The notes beneath the pieces were generated by a model. The model did no database searches, was not told where the DNA came from, and was given only the letters and a program-made list of their open reading frames with translations. The translations under genes and the position numbers were made by a program. This document shows, piece by piece, positions 34,693-47,379 of a stretch of DNA of 64,000 bases. Source of the DNA: Pohlia nutans (taxonomy: Eukaryota; Streptophyta; Bryopsida; Bryales; Mniaceae). Each line of letters opens with the position of its first letter. The first letter of the stretch is position 1. Location of the stretch: NCBI GenBank assembly GCA_022496805.1, contig CM040086.1, positions 684,501 through 748,500 of the forward strand, written 5' to 3'.

Positions 34693-36829
34693 CTATTGAC
34701 TAATCGCCTCATCATCCACATAAATCAAACCACTATTAATGTTGCTAGTGCATAGCGACATTGAGTATTCCTCCTGATCACTAGGTTGAAACTGAGACAC
34801 AATTACATCAAAATCAACCTCTGCAGCAACATCTAAATACTTGTAAACACGAGGCTCATACTTCGGGGGACGTTCTATCATAGGAGGTGGAGAAGGTTCC
34901 AGTGATTGCAGCTGTGCAATGTCTTCAGCATAAGAAGGTAGTCTCCAACTCTTAGACGGACTTGCAAAGAGCCTGATATGTTGTAACAGAAGGAATGATT
35001 AGACACAAAAGATTTATGAATGATCAAAACACAATAAAGATTAGAGATGGATAGAAACGGTAAACGATACTTACTTATTTAGTGTCCTCCACACGACGGC
35101 GCTTCACTACAGCAGCCTTCTTTGGCTTTTTTGCAGACAGTCCAGGAGCAGGAGGAATTGCTGGAGCCGTCGCAAGAGATATCATCGGCTTTAGAACAGC
35201 CTCAAACAGCTTCTTGTCACCCTCCATGCCCAAAACATGCCGATCTGTACTCTTGCAAGCAGTGATGGAATTGCCTAGAAAGAGTCACGACAGAAACCAC
35301 AACATAAGTACATATTAACAACATGAAAAGCAAAGACGATAAATGAGAATCACTAGCAAAGCAATGTGGAATAGATCATACCAGTGCTAGCGGCAACATC
35401 GACGACAAGGTCTCCAGCAGTGGTCAACGCCAAAATGAGACAAGCAAAAAAATACTCATCTTTCTCCCTTGGGCCTTGCCATGGACGAGCACCATCCATC
35501 AGAGGGTGGGTGCAGTGATTGATCAACGTGTCGTTGAGCCCGACGTTCTAACCGTGGGCAACCAACTCTGGTACATCACGAACATGAAATGCAGACGTCC
35601 AATACACGGAGTCTTCGGGACGAGGAACGCGATTAAGCAGAAGAATATTGAACCTATTCGTTGTAGTTCTTGGAACCTTTGCCGAACTCATAGGCAAGTA
35701 GTTAACCCCTATCCATTCTTTGCAAATTGCAAATCCAAAAGCCTCAAAAAATGTCTCAATGTCATCAAGGTACTCGCCATTATCAAACGGATAAAAAAGC
35801 AGTAGTGCGCCATTATCATGAAGAATTTCATCTGCAAAGTCGAACAACTCCTGCAAATAACTCTCAGACTTCAAATTCCAAGTAGGTACCGCAGATGATG
35901 GCACCGAGACATTTGGTACTGGTAGACCATCTGGCAAATCTGCAATTACCAAGTCTGCATGCCCACGCACAGATGGCACCCCACGGAAGCTACGAGAACG
36001 AGATAGAGAGCACGAGAGGGCAAATTTCTGAACGTCAAGGAAATGTTGTTGCTGCTGAAGAATGGACGAATTGATGATTAAGGCTTGCGAACAAAACTCG
36101 TTTGGTGCAGACTGTGATAAAGTAGGGGGACTTGGCTGCTGCACTCGGCTCTGTGAGAGTGGAAGGGACTGGGAATCAGTCATTACCGTGTCTCCTCCAG
36201 TAGAAGTGGATGCACCCTTAGCCTTAGAAGTGGCCTTTTTTGATGTAGCCTCCGTGACACAGCTGTCAGCCTTCGTTGCCGCCTTCTTTTTTGATGTAGC
36301 CTTCTCTTTTATTGGCGCCTTCTTGGACTTTGTTGCATCCTCAGTTGCAGTCTCACCGGCATCCTCCTCTTCATCTTCGTCCTCATCAAAGAGCTCGACC
36401 GCAGGACTCAAAGACTTCTTGAGCTCAGCCTCTGAGTCAGGCACAAATCTCGGAGGGCATTCGATGTACCAACAGCATTCTATGAGATGGTCTCTGGTGA
36501 AGTTCCTCTTCTGAGTCTTTGTGAAGATGTAGGTCGGTGAGGAAGAATCGCACCATCCCTGCACACAAGGCGGTAACTTCCGAATTGCCCCTGCTTTGAG
36601 GAGCACTTGCTTCATGTACCTACACAATGACAAGAATTTGCTTCATACTAGCGACCTAGCCTTTAGTGTGCCCTTAACAGTCTCTTAACATAGTGCAACA
36701 TTCAAACGTGGAACAATCATGCCTCTCTAATTACTCCCATTTCTGATAACAATTGTGTTGCATATGATACAGCCCATTTCTAATAACGTTGCCAACATAA
36801 TAATATTGCCGGTCTGGTGATACTGCCAT

Positions 36830-36985
36830 TCCTCACATCTCTTGCTTTCCATTGCTACATGATCATGCCATCACTCATATCACTCCCATTCTTCACACCT
36901 CTTGCTTAACAAGGCTACAAGATAATGCCATCACTCATTTCATTCCCGTTACTCACACGTCTGGCATCCCATTGCTCATATGTAA
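36830..36985. repeat. Intronic 70-75-bp tandem repeat
   Basis: Within an intron of paralog A, units containing GCCATCACTCATATCACTCC, then CACACCTCTTGC, then ATTGCTACATGAT, occur about 2.3 times with roughly 15% divergence. Confidence 0.5.
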
Positions 36986-37619
36986 CTCAATATCATAATA
37001 CTCAGTGTCTTGCTCGCAGAGTAAACTCATATAGTGCTCAAGATGTAATACCGCCACTAGAAGTTGCTTAGGGAAGGGCGGAATAATAATAACCTTAGAC
37101 AAAGCCGCTTAACAAGGAGATCACTTCCACTGACTTTGTCAAACCTCATAGATTTTGTATATGCATCAGAACCCCCGAAATGGGTATTATACCCCTTGTC
37201 CCAAAGGCAAATCCGCCAGTTCTCAAGGTAGTCTTCAAAACTCTCAGCAACCTTTGAATCATCAATACCACCAACTAGAGCTAGATAAGCAGCTAGCTCT
37301 TGGTTGGCAGTCTCCTCTAGTCCTGCCCAAAATGCAGCATGGTCCATCCATTTCTTAAGAGTGTCTTCACCTGCAGGAGACTTTGGAAACCGTAGGTCCG
37401 ATCGAACAAATGATGGACTATTCCACCATTTTAGCCACCGGACCTTGTACTTTGGCTCCACTGCTGCTGTTGCGACCATTTGCAATTTCTCCAAGGTCAT
37501 CTCGACCTTTGCAGCAACATGAGCACTATAGTACTCAACAATCTGGATGTCCAAGGAGAGAATTCTATAGCATCAATAGCACCAACTCAGAATGCCTAAG
37601 ACTTTGTCAAAAAAATCAT

Positions 37620-38760
37620 CCCTAATCGACCTTGCCCTTACCCCTCGTTACGTTGGCCTCACCTTTGCGTCACGCGCCCTGAAACCCATGTCCCTCGCCC
37701 ACACACCTTGGCACTCCCATTTTACTCACTCGCGCTGCTATGCACATTTAATCTAAGACTTACCCTCGTGGGGTACGTAACTTGTGCTGCCCTCGTCACT
37801 CACATCCCTTGCGTTGGACCCGACACTTGCCCTCGACAACACTTACCCTCGCATTTTAGTCAGTCACTGCCCCCACGCGCACACGCACTGTGCCCACACT
37901 CACTCGCGGACACTGCCCACACTCAGTCGTGCACACGCATTGTGCCCTCATCCAGACGCCCTGTTGCCCACAACTCCCTCCCATTTTACCCTCGCATCTT
38001 ACGCGCTCCTTGCCCTCGCACTGCCCTCGAATTGCCCTCGCACTTACCCACGCACTCTCGCCACTTTCGTCAATCTGGTCACTCGCGTCACTCGCGCTGC
38101 CATGCGTTTCACGCATACCCTGACTTCGCGTTTCACGCACTCCCTGACTTTGCGTTTCACGCACTCCCTGCCCTTGTAGCTTATTCACTCTGTAGCTTGT
38201 AGCAGCCCTCTCCTTGCGTCACTTGCACTGCCATGCGTCAGACCCGACACCTCCCCTACCGTCACTCACGACTTGTCTCACGGTGCCCCTCGCCCTCTCA
38301 GAACTCGTGTTCCCTCTCCACGCGACACTGGCGCTGCCATGCGTCGGACCCGACACCTCCCCTCGCATCACTCACGCCCCCTAAACCCAGGCCCTTGCAA
38401 CTCCTGTTGCCCTTAAAATTTGTTCCCTGGCGCAGCACTCGCACTCTCAGAACTCGTGTTCCCTCTCCACGTGACACTGGCGCTGCCATGCGTCGGACCC
38501 GACACTTCCTAAGCGTTCATCAACTCACGCTCTGTCCTAAGCGTTCATCAACTCCCTGCCCTCGCATTTTAATTGTGTGTTGCCCTCGCATTTTGCTCGT
38601 GTGCTGCCCTCGCATTTTACGCACGCTGCCCCCAATAAAGTGCTGCCCTCTCCTTGCGTCACTTGCACTGCCATGCGTCGGACCCGACACCTCCCCTACC
38701 ATCACTCACGCCCTGTCTCACGGTGCCCCTCGCCGAGACTCAGGACTTTGCACTTCGAGA
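37620..38760. repeat. Intronic C-rich repeat field with GTCGGACCCGAC
   Basis: An intron of paralog A is filled with words such as CCCTCGCATTTTAC and CACTCCCTGCC. GCGTCGGACCCGACAC or a close variant appears at about 37812, 38238, 38342, 38492 and 38677. Two longer duplications are visible: a 60-bp segment at 38298 and 38448, and about 65 bp at 38208 and 38650. The long frames here (for example 37708-38202) are products of this low complexity. Confidence 0.65.
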
Positions 38761-40569
38761 CATAGCCATTTGAATCATGGCAATTGAGAGTCCAATCATA
38801 TGTAGCTACAAGCGTCCAAGCATTCTTCCAAACAAAGATTCGAATTTCCACACTCACCTGCTCCAGGCAGCCAGGGCTGTGTGCTGGATTTGCGACTGCT
38901 TGGGTTTTTCCAAAATAAGTGTAGAGCTCTTCTTTCTTTTTGGAGATGGCTTTGTCAACATATTCTTGGAGGCCACCATCACTCTGAATGCTCACTTCCA
39001 CCTCTTCCCAGTACATCTGCCCAACCTCATTAGCAACCTGGACAATTTCGTCCTGTACAATCATTCCAATTGTCAAAACTCATCCTGACTTGCATGTAGT
39101 CCATCAAACTAGAAAGTCCAATTGAAATAAGGTATTGAAAATATAATGACTTACGCTGAAGATGAAGTTCACCATCAGATCTTGTGTAAGTGGGTACCAA
39201 GTCTTCACTGATTTCGTTTGGCACGCCTTGAATTGCTCTGCTGTAAGCATGGGCCTATAGTACTCTAAGTCATATGACCCATACTTTTGGATTCGGTGAA
39301 GAATGTGCACCAAACTTGTCTTCACGTGAGCGGTTTGGTTAGAGCTGTAGAAGAACAACATCAAGTGAGCTCAATCCAAATTTTAATAGTCAACATTTTC
39401 AAGCAACTTACAATAGCTACATATGGGGTTCTGATTCTTACGAGTTTATGTTGTACATGGCACTCAGAATGTCTCTACGGCCTCCAGCGGTATCAAGCAC
39501 AACACACTCTGGATTTCCGTTCTTTGTGTACCATTGCTGATCATCGCCATGCAGAGTCTCGATCACCTCTTTCCATGCCAGAAGTCTATGGTTCCCGTCA
39601 TACACAAAGAACATTGAGCCACTCAAGCATTGGAGGTCAGGATCAGATTGAAGCCTCTCCTCAAATGCTTCGTTCTCTTGAACCCAACATGGGTTCCATT
39701 CATCCATATCTGCTTGAGTTACCAGTCGATTCTTGCCCTGGTCATTGGTAACAGAAACATACATGGTAGCTGAATTTGGCTTGTAGCCATAGCGAAATGC
39801 ACCCATGAGTTTCACTACATCACAACGTAGCGTTGGTCTTACCATTGGCATGTGAATCATACGACATAGGGGAATTTTGAGAACGCCCTTAGAATGCGGT
39901 TTTTTCCTCATTTTCTCTATGAGCTCGTACAAGTCTCCATGAATAAGCCCAGCGTGCACGTTATCCCCTGCCTTTGTGAGGCCTATGAATTGTCTACGGG
40001 CTCGCTCCAAATGGTGCAATGACTCTAAACCATTGTCAGCTCCACCACCTCCATTCTCAATACTGTCAGTGACGACTTCACATGCCCCTTCAACACTCGA
40101 GACTTCCAAAACATCGTTCGAAGGTGCACCGTCACCAGCAGCCATACCGTCACCATCTTGAACTTGTAAGTGCCCCCCAGCAGGCAATGCAGAACTGCCT
40201 CTTTCACGAGCTTGAGGACTGCCTCGATCACGAGTTTCAGAGCGGCCTCCGTTACCATCTCCAGAGCCCCTGTTCCATCCTCCGACTCAGAGTTCCCACT
40301 CTCACACGACTGGGAGTCTAAAACGATCTGGCTTCTTTCATTGACACGCGCTGTGTCTTCACCAGCATTTGGCGTTGCTTGCACTACGTCCAAGTCCATC
40401 GCGTCCTCGACACTGGTCCCTTGGCTCTGGGAGTCCCCAACTGTAGTGCTGGATGAGGAAATTCTAGATTCCTTCCTCATCTCTGGAACCTGGAATAAAT
40501 TCTGAGAAACTTTGACATCACTAAGAAGTAAACATCAAAAGCACCAATCACACGGTATGACCCAATCAA

Positions 40570-41500
40570 TACTTGGTCACACACACCTCTTTAAATCCAT
40601 GGCCCACATGCCCTAGCCCTCACCCAGCGTCACTCACCCCTTGCCTCGCATCACTCCCTGCCCTATCGCACTCTCGTTACTCCCTGCCCTCGTACTCTCC
40701 TCACTGGTGACGCCGCGCTGCCTCACATTTCACGCACTCCCTGCCTCCCATTTCACATACTCCCTGCCTCGCATTTCACGCACTCTCTGGCCTCGCATTT
40801 CATACACTCCCTGCCCTCGTATTTCACGCACTCCCTGTCCTCGCATTTCATATGGCCTCGCATTTCATACACTCCCTGCCTCCCATTACACGCACTCCCC
40901 GGCCTCGCATTTCAACCACTCCCTGCCTCCCATTACACGCACTCCCTGGCCTCGCATTTTAACCACTCCCTGCCTCCCATTACACGCACTCCATGGCCTC
41001 GCATTTTATACACTCCCTGCCCTCGTCACGTCACTCGTGCTGCCCTCGTCACTCGCTTCACTCTCTTCCCATGCGTCGGACCCGACTCCTCCCCTCGAGT
41101 TTCTTGCACAACAGTTAGCCTTGCATTTTACTCACTCTCTGCCCTCGAATTTTACTCACTCTCTGCCCTCGAATTTTACTCACTCGCGCGCCCATGACCT
41201 CGAGTAACTCGCGCGCGTACATGCACTGTGCCCCCTCGTCACTCAGCCCTCGCATCTTACGCACTCCGTGCCCTCCCATTTTACTAACTCCGTGCCCTCC
41301 CATTTTCTCACTCGCGCTGCCCTCGCACTCTCGTCACTCTCGTCAATAGCGTCACTCGCGTCACTCGCGTCACTCGCGTTGCAAATGACCTCTTTTAACT
41401 TGTGCTACACTCGCACCCACGTCACTCGCGCTGCCATGCGTCGGACCCGACACTTGCCATCGTGTGTCTCGTAGAACACTTAACCTCGCAATTTACACAC
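40570..41500. repeat. Second C-rich repeat field, short tandem words
   Basis: Units of 24-30 bp of the type CTCGCATTTCACGCACTCCC are repeated some twenty times at 40690-41030, then CACTCGCGT runs (41340-41380). GTCGGACCCGAC occurs at about 41077 and 41440. It lies upstream of the first well-supported exon of paralog A and is probably intronic. The 188-codon frame at 40641 is not called. Confidence 0.65.
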
Positions 41501-41539
41501 TCGCATTTAAATTTAAAGGAGGGTTTAAGATTTTAGCTT

Positions 41540-43083
41540 ACCTCACAACTAGGCTTGATGTCGATCGAGGGAGAGCCCACCGCCTGCACCTGAGCTACTG
41601 GTTCTTGGACAACGACTGCATCCTACACAACAATGAGAGGTTGAGTACAACCCAGCACTTCGGACACCTGGGATGGAATCAATTTGGAACATCTAACACC
41701 TGAATTTAGGAGCTTTAATTGAGAAACATACCACCCTACAGCACAACCCTAACATTTGATGAGGGATGCAATTGAGAACCTGCAATGCTGCGCTTGAGGT
41801 TGCAAGCACCTGCGATTGAGGATGCACGGAACAGGGTGAGAAAAAAAATGCGCAACCCTAAACCATAAACCCTGGTTGTTAAAGGTTTACAAGCATGCTC
41901 AAGGCCAATACATAGTCATCAAGATCGGAATCCCGTGAATTTCCAAAAAGAAGGAAATCAGAACCTGGTCAGATGAGCTTGGAGATGCAAGCAGCTCCTG
42001 CACAACGACGGAGGTTTAGGGTTAGTTGCATAAGAACGGAAGTTGCACAACATCGGAGGTTTCGGCAAGGTCAGATTCATTTGGGGATGCGAGATTCATC
42101 AGACTGTAACTCAACACAATCACTTTGGGATGCGCGCACCTTGCAGGCAATTGGGCAGCAAAAAATTCAGACATAGGGGAGCACGTAAGTCACACAATGG
42201 AGCGCAGAGCACTCACGAGAAGGGAGCTCCTAAGTCACGAGAATGCAGCAAGAGAAAGGAGAGAAAGTCACGAGAATGCAGCAAGAGAAAGGAGAGAAAG
42301 TCACGAGAATGCAGTAGGAGATGGGAGAAAATGCACAAGAGTGATACCTGCTGCCAAAACGAGCTCCGCTGTGGGCTGACGCTAGCCTGCAAGAATGTAA
42401 ATGAAGCTCGTCAGCTGGGGTTTGAGGTGGTCGTGCTCTCTACTTAGGGTTCCGGGCGGCCGCTGCCCCTTGCCCGCCTTTCCTGCCCCGTGCCCGAGGT
42501 TGCCGTTGCTGCCCCAATCCAAAATTTCTGACCCAAGCGAGTGCTGCCCCAAGCCAATAATGCAGCCATGCCCAAAAATACAACCAAAATGCAGCCCTAT
42601 GCTCACTAGAGCTGATCCATGCCAAGGAAGCTGCCCCTTGTCCAAAATATATGTCACTCCGGCCCCTTGCCCAACAAGCTGCCCCATTGCCCAAACACAT
42701 GTCCCTTGAGAATTGCCCAAACACAACGTGTGAGTTTTGATATTCTAGTGGAAATAAGTGTTTGATAGAAGTGATACCTGATTGTCGTGATGACCACGGA
42801 AGTCCACTGATAAGTGCACCTTTAACTCACAACTGGACTGGGATGGTATATTGTCTTCTTGCTCTACTGATGGGCGAGGCACGATCTCCATTGGAAGTTT
42901 GGCAAATTCGGCTGTTAAAGTCTTGATGGTGCCCCTCAAGTTAGTATAACGTCTATTCCTACTCTCTGCATTTCTCATCCTAGAACGCTTGAGCGCCTTT
43001 GCACTAGAGAATAAGAGCTTTCCCCTTTTCCTTGTTCTCGCAATTGAAGGTGTCGCACCTTCACAAGGTGAGACGTCATGCAT
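41540..43083 (-). other. Possible 5' exons of paralog A
   Basis: Several small segments have clean splice borders on the minus strand: 43083-42778 (102 codons, starts ATG, basic MRNAESRNRRYTNLRG stretch), a 13-codon piece ending CAG|GTATCAC near 42353, an 11-codon piece near 41985-42000, a 10-codon piece near 41770-41800, and a 24-codon piece with VVQEPVAQVQAVGSP ending GAG|GTAAGC at about 41540. They could be alternative or 5' exons of the gene that continues at 40494, or exons of another transcript. A 33-bp tandem repeat (three copies, AGTCACGAGAATGCAGCAAG) lies at 42231-42325 in an intron. Confidence 0.3.
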
Positions 43084-45075
43084 CTGAAATGCAACCTCTT
43101 TCACTACCTACCACTTCCACTCACATTTTGAGAATTCTGATTTCTTTCCATCTTCTTATGCATCCCTCTCGCAATCCTTCAACGGTCGCACAACTTGGCG
43201 CTATGTAACTATTGAATTCTAATCTAGGGATATTGTTAATCTTGTCCTTCACATTTCGGCTGATACCTATCGACTCCTGCCATGCCAGTTCAACAGAGAC
43301 AGTTGCCCCTTAATTTTATGGCTGCTCCAATAATTCTGGAATGCCGCCGATTCTTTGCTGACCATGCTCCCATTTGTCACAACTTGGATTCAATAAGAAG
43401 AACTCTTTACCCTTTGTCTCATCAATACTATCAGACAACCATTAGCCTCGTCTAGTTGCGCATAATCTACTCTCATCATGCCTCATCCCTCCGTGCTTGA
43501 TGCGCCAGATATGGTCGTGCTCCGAGCTCATGGCGTAGGTCTCCCACACACATTTCTTGTGGACTGGGAAGGATATGCTTTAGTGTCGTGTCAACGTTTG
43601 AGTCTTCGTTTCAATTTCCAGGAAGACAGTATTAGTGTTGAGGAAGAGATATTTGATGACCTCACGTCTGAGCTCAGTCACACAGTTGGTCAGCTATCAA
43701 TTTCTGACGACAATAATTGTAGAAGTTGGAGGCTTGCCCCTGGAAGGTATAGAGTCTATGGATTGACGGATTCCCAAATGGCTGCATTTACAGAAATCCT
43801 AACACCTCGTCGTTCCTCCACTTGCACCGTTCAGAACCCCCTTCCTTCCAATGTAGTGGTCAAGGTCGAGCCTGGGTTAGAGAATCCTCATCTTGAAAAT
43901 ATTGAAGTCGAGCCGCGATCAATTAATCCCATCATTACCCTCTCGTCAGATGAAGACAGTAGTCCTCCAAATACAACTCGGCTTGTCTCTGCCTCGTCTA
44001 ACCCTCATACTTCTCCATCACCGGGTTCTAATGAGTGCGATAGTGTCGTTGCATGTCTAAAGAAACTTGCCCATATGCCAGGGAAGAAGAACGTCTTAAA
44101 GAAGATTGATTATAGCTCCATTAGACATGAGAGAGTCACGTACTTGCCCTCGACATTCAACGGTGACGTCATGTTTGAGTTGCCTACTGCTGAAGCATCC
44201 ACCTCTCGATCACAGGCAAAGGCTATGCAAGGAATGGATAAGCGCTACGATGGCCATGTATGGACCAAGACCATCACATCTAACATTACTAATACCATGG
44301 GTCTCTCATTTCGATTCTCCAGTTGTGTAGGGCACCTGCGATGTGAGAATAAAGAGTGCGACTACCTCAAACGAGAACATCGCATCTATGAAGTGAACGA
44401 GACTGAGTTTGATGGATGCACACTGCAAGCGTTTGTTGTGGGCCACTGTCCTCCTAGAGGCTCCACCGTGGTGTGCAAAGTGTGTAAGGAACCGCCCTCC
44501 TGTCTTGCCACTTGTAAAGCAAAGATCTACCTGTTAAGCTTGCCGGACACATAGGGACACCAAAGTCAAAATCAACAGTCTAATTGGAGATCAGGTTGAG
44601 AAGACTCCGCAAACGACAAAGAGTGCAGTGGTATTAGAGGCAAGCAAGACTCTCATCGGAGGCTACTTATTGAGGTCCGAGGACGATCCGCCCAAGACGT
44701 TGAGCTTTGAGGAACTAGTTCCGGTGCTGGATCGATGCAAAGACATGGCTTCACCAAATATTCGAAATAAGGTTGTCACCTTCAGGTACTTGAGGAGGTA
44801 CGGCGTCATGGACAGCATCACTAGGTTGCGAGGCCTGAGCAACTGGGCTTTTGTTCAAATGAACATGTTCCCTGGCCAAGGTTCCGAGCTAGACAAGGTG
44901 TACGTCTTCAAGATGTCTGAAGTAGGCCCCGGCAGTGGGGTGGACCTAGTGAAGCGAATGCAACCCAATGGTGATCTTGAGCACGCCTAGTTGATGTTTG
45001 ATCATGTGAAACGAGTCAAGCAGTGGACAACCATGGCTTGCCATGTCTATGACTCCACTTACTGCCGTGTCATGA

Positions 45076-45238
45076 CACTAGTAGAAATCTTGTCTTATGT
45101 GACAAGTTTTTAATGACTCAATGTCGGGAATGACAAGTCCGTATTGACACAAAGTGGGACTTTGTGTCAATACGGACTTGTCATTCCCGACATTGAGTCA
45201 TTAAAGACTTGTCACATAAGACAAGATTTCTACTAGTG
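45076..45238. mobile_element. 163-bp CACTA-type hairpin MITE in the MULE gene
   Basis: An almost perfect inverted repeat: two 80-bp arms differing at one base, around a GGG centre. Ends read CACTAGTAGAAA, a CACTA-superfamily terminus. TGA directly flanks both sides (45073-45075 and 45239-45241), a 3-bp target duplication. Leaving out the element and one TGA, the MULE frame runs across the site without a break. Both strands could fold into a long hairpin RNA. Confidence 0.92.
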
Positions 45239-45735
45239 TGACTATTGCTTGCTGCGACATGCAATCGGAGGACGTTGATGCCCAAATGGTCTTCTGGAAG
45301 AATCTCAACGCTGTGATGAAGCGACACGGTGTTGACATGCCTAACTTCAAAGGCTTCATGGCAGACAGTGCCCAAGCCAACTGGAACGTTGTCCGGGTTG
45401 TCTATGGGTCCGGCAACAAGGAAGAACGTATGGACGACCGTGAGCGGACTTGTCAATTTCACTGGACCCAGTCCATGGTGAAGCATACTGAGAAATACAT
45501 CGCTGAAGATCTGTGGGACCAACACAAACAAATGTGTCACCAATACAGGAAGGCTCAAACAATGGCCAAAGTTGACAGATTGTATCAAGGACTTAAAGCA
45601 TGGTGGATATCCGCTGGGGCTGTGACCGAGTCAGCCTTGAACAAACTTGAGCTGTGGCTGGCATTTTGGCACTTCCGTTATCGCCAATGGGGAGGATTTA
45701 TGGTCGGGGTGAGTACACACGTCCTTTGTTGCATG

Positions 45736-45893
45736 TTCCATGTCCTTACAGTCTACTCATGTGTCGGATCCGACTACCAATTTTGGCTAACTTCTCATCA
45801 CATGACTTCTTCAGGTCCATGCCCTTACAGTCTACTCATGAGTCGGACCCGACCACCAATTTTGGCTAACTTCTCATCATATGACTTCTTCAG
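45736..45893 (+). repeat. Tandem duplication of an intron 3' end
   Basis: Two 79-bp copies (45736-45814 and 45815-45893), about 92% alike, both end in GACTTCTTCAG. The duplication therefore includes the 3' splice site of the MULE intron, and only the second acceptor adjoins the exon. Each copy holds a GTCGGA(T/C)CCGAC word. Confidence 0.8.
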
Positions 45894-47379
45894 ATGTTCT
45901 CAGAGGAAGAACTCGCAGAGATGCCGTCGTGCAATCTTGCAGAGTCTATCCATAACAAGTGGCTTCAAGCGTCCGGCAACAACGGTGGTGATCTCTATGT
46001 TGCTACAATGGATGACTACATCCGCGCTTTTCTGCAAGTCGCCAATTACTACTAGTATTTGAAGGGTGATGTAGGGGGAACTGGACCAAGCAAACAAGAG
46101 CTCAAACTTCGCATGGCTGAGCGTAGGGCTCAAAAAACAGGTGACCCCAAGGTCCTGAAGGACCCCATGCTCGACATGCCTGGGGCGGACAAGTTCTGTA
46201 CACGTGATCCTCACATGGCTGGAGAGGAAGTGTTTGGCTCCATGAAGCGCAGGCTGGATTTGCCACTTGGAGCTGATGATGAGTCATACAGGCCGGATAA
46301 GGTAAATTTCTCGCATCCTCGTGGCTGTGGCAGAAAAACCAAAGTGCGCACCGCTCACATGTTAGTGATAGCTGAGGAGGATGAAACCAACGTCCTCGAA
46401 GTTGCACCTTCTTCATCGCAAGGCAACGACGGAGTTCCTTCTCCACGTAGTCAAGGACAGATTCGTCACGTCTCTTGTGTTCAGGAGACCAGAGTTAACG
46501 TGAAGGAGTGGCACATTGCTCGATTGGCAAAGAATTCAGGTAAGTGTTGTTGGGCCCAAAGAGCTGTTACTAAGAAGAAGTGTTCGGAGAGAATCGTAAG
46601 GGGTGCTAAACCCACCCCTGCGCCTACATACACCGGTCTATGGCACAACACTAGGAAGAACTTACAAGTGTCGGAGGAGTTCTATTTCTGCTCGGATGAT
46701 ATCGAGAGGTGTGTCAAAGGTTCAAGGCGGAAGTGGGTAGTTCCGTACTCTAGGCAGCAAGAGAGGCCCACCATCCCTGATGTCTGGCCAGTGAAGCTTG
46801 GAACAAATCTCAAGCGAAGTGAGATCCTTGCCCTCGAAGCTGCTGGGTTCCAACTACCGCAGAAAGCCCCTGTCTCTCCAAGAAGGTTGTTTTCCACAGA
46901 GAAGCCTCCCGCAAATCTGGACACGGTGCCCGTACCTGCAGACGCGGATAGGTATCCAGGAAAAAGAGAAGAAAAGATCGTCAAGCGAATTACTAGCCGC
47001 CCAAATCCGCAGCAGAGGCTGGCTTTGGGCTCTTCTGAGTCCCTCAAAGCTCGACTCCATGCTGTGACAATGATTCCTCACCCTGGCCATGGCTGCATCA
47101 TCGCTCTAGACTCGGGAACGCCACCAGATGTGAAGTAGTATCAGATCATAATTAGCTCCCTACCAGGTTGCAGTTGCCCTGCATTCAAGAAGACAATGAC
47201 AAAGTTCCGTGGGAATCGCCAATTCTCATATTGCAAGCATGTGTACTTCATCTTCTTGAAGGTCTGCCATTTCGATCCCTGGGTTGACATTTTCATCCAC
47301 GCGCCAACGTTCAGCTTCAACGAAGTCAAACTGGTCCTTCAAACTGGGATCTTGACTCACCCTTTCACTGAAAAGTAGG

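Larger units (their letters stand above)
34693..40495 (-). pseudogene. ParB-methyltransferase-like gene, paralog A (decaying)
   Basis: Exons recognised by homology to paralog B and by splice signals: about 40494-39442, 39344-39155, about 39051-38856, 37548-37089, 36618-35382, 35274-35075 and possibly 34972-34693. The first holds a ParB/sulfiredoxin-fold domain (IPLCRMIHMPMVRP, then FFVYDGNHRLLAW; GNHR at 39585-39596). The middle exons are helical. The fifth has a basic/acidic low-complexity linker, then a methyltransferase segment with ADLVIADLPDGLPVP (35926-35970) and, past a TAG at 35548-35550, GDLVVDVAASTG, which continues across an intron as NSITACKSTDRHVLGMEGD. That is the motif IV to motif I order of beta-class DNA amino-methyltransferases. 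Besides the TAG, the linker near 40190-40260 changes frame, and a TAA (35075-35077) precedes a GTAAGT donor. It may be a pseudogene or mis-decoded by me. Confidence 0.6.
43478..47378 (+). pseudogene. Mutator-like (MULE) transposase, decayed
   Basis: Order of parts: an N-terminal region with acidic linker (43478-44100); a cysteine-rich zinc-binding domain at about 44300-44530 (CENKECDYL, then CKVCKEPPSCLATCKAKIYL); two frameshifts between 44530 and 44570; a helical region (44580-44990); the MULE core with HVYDSTYCRVM, a hairpin insertion, then IACCDMQSEDVDAQ, FKGFMADSAQANW, ERTCQFHWTQSMVKH and WLAFWHFRYRQWGGFM; a GT-AG intron (45709-45893); SCNLAESIHNKWLQ; a linker; and finally a SWIM zinc finger, CSCPAF plus YCKHVYFIF, near 47170-47265. 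In-frame TAGs at 44988, 46053 and 47136 interrupt conserved stretches. I found no terminal inverted repeats. It would have moved MULE-type elements. Confidence 0.85.

Noticed and set aside
37708..38202. Long overlapping frames in the C-rich region, also at 40641-41207
   Set aside because: They arise from short tandem words such as CTCGCATTTCACGCACTCCC and have no conserved domain.
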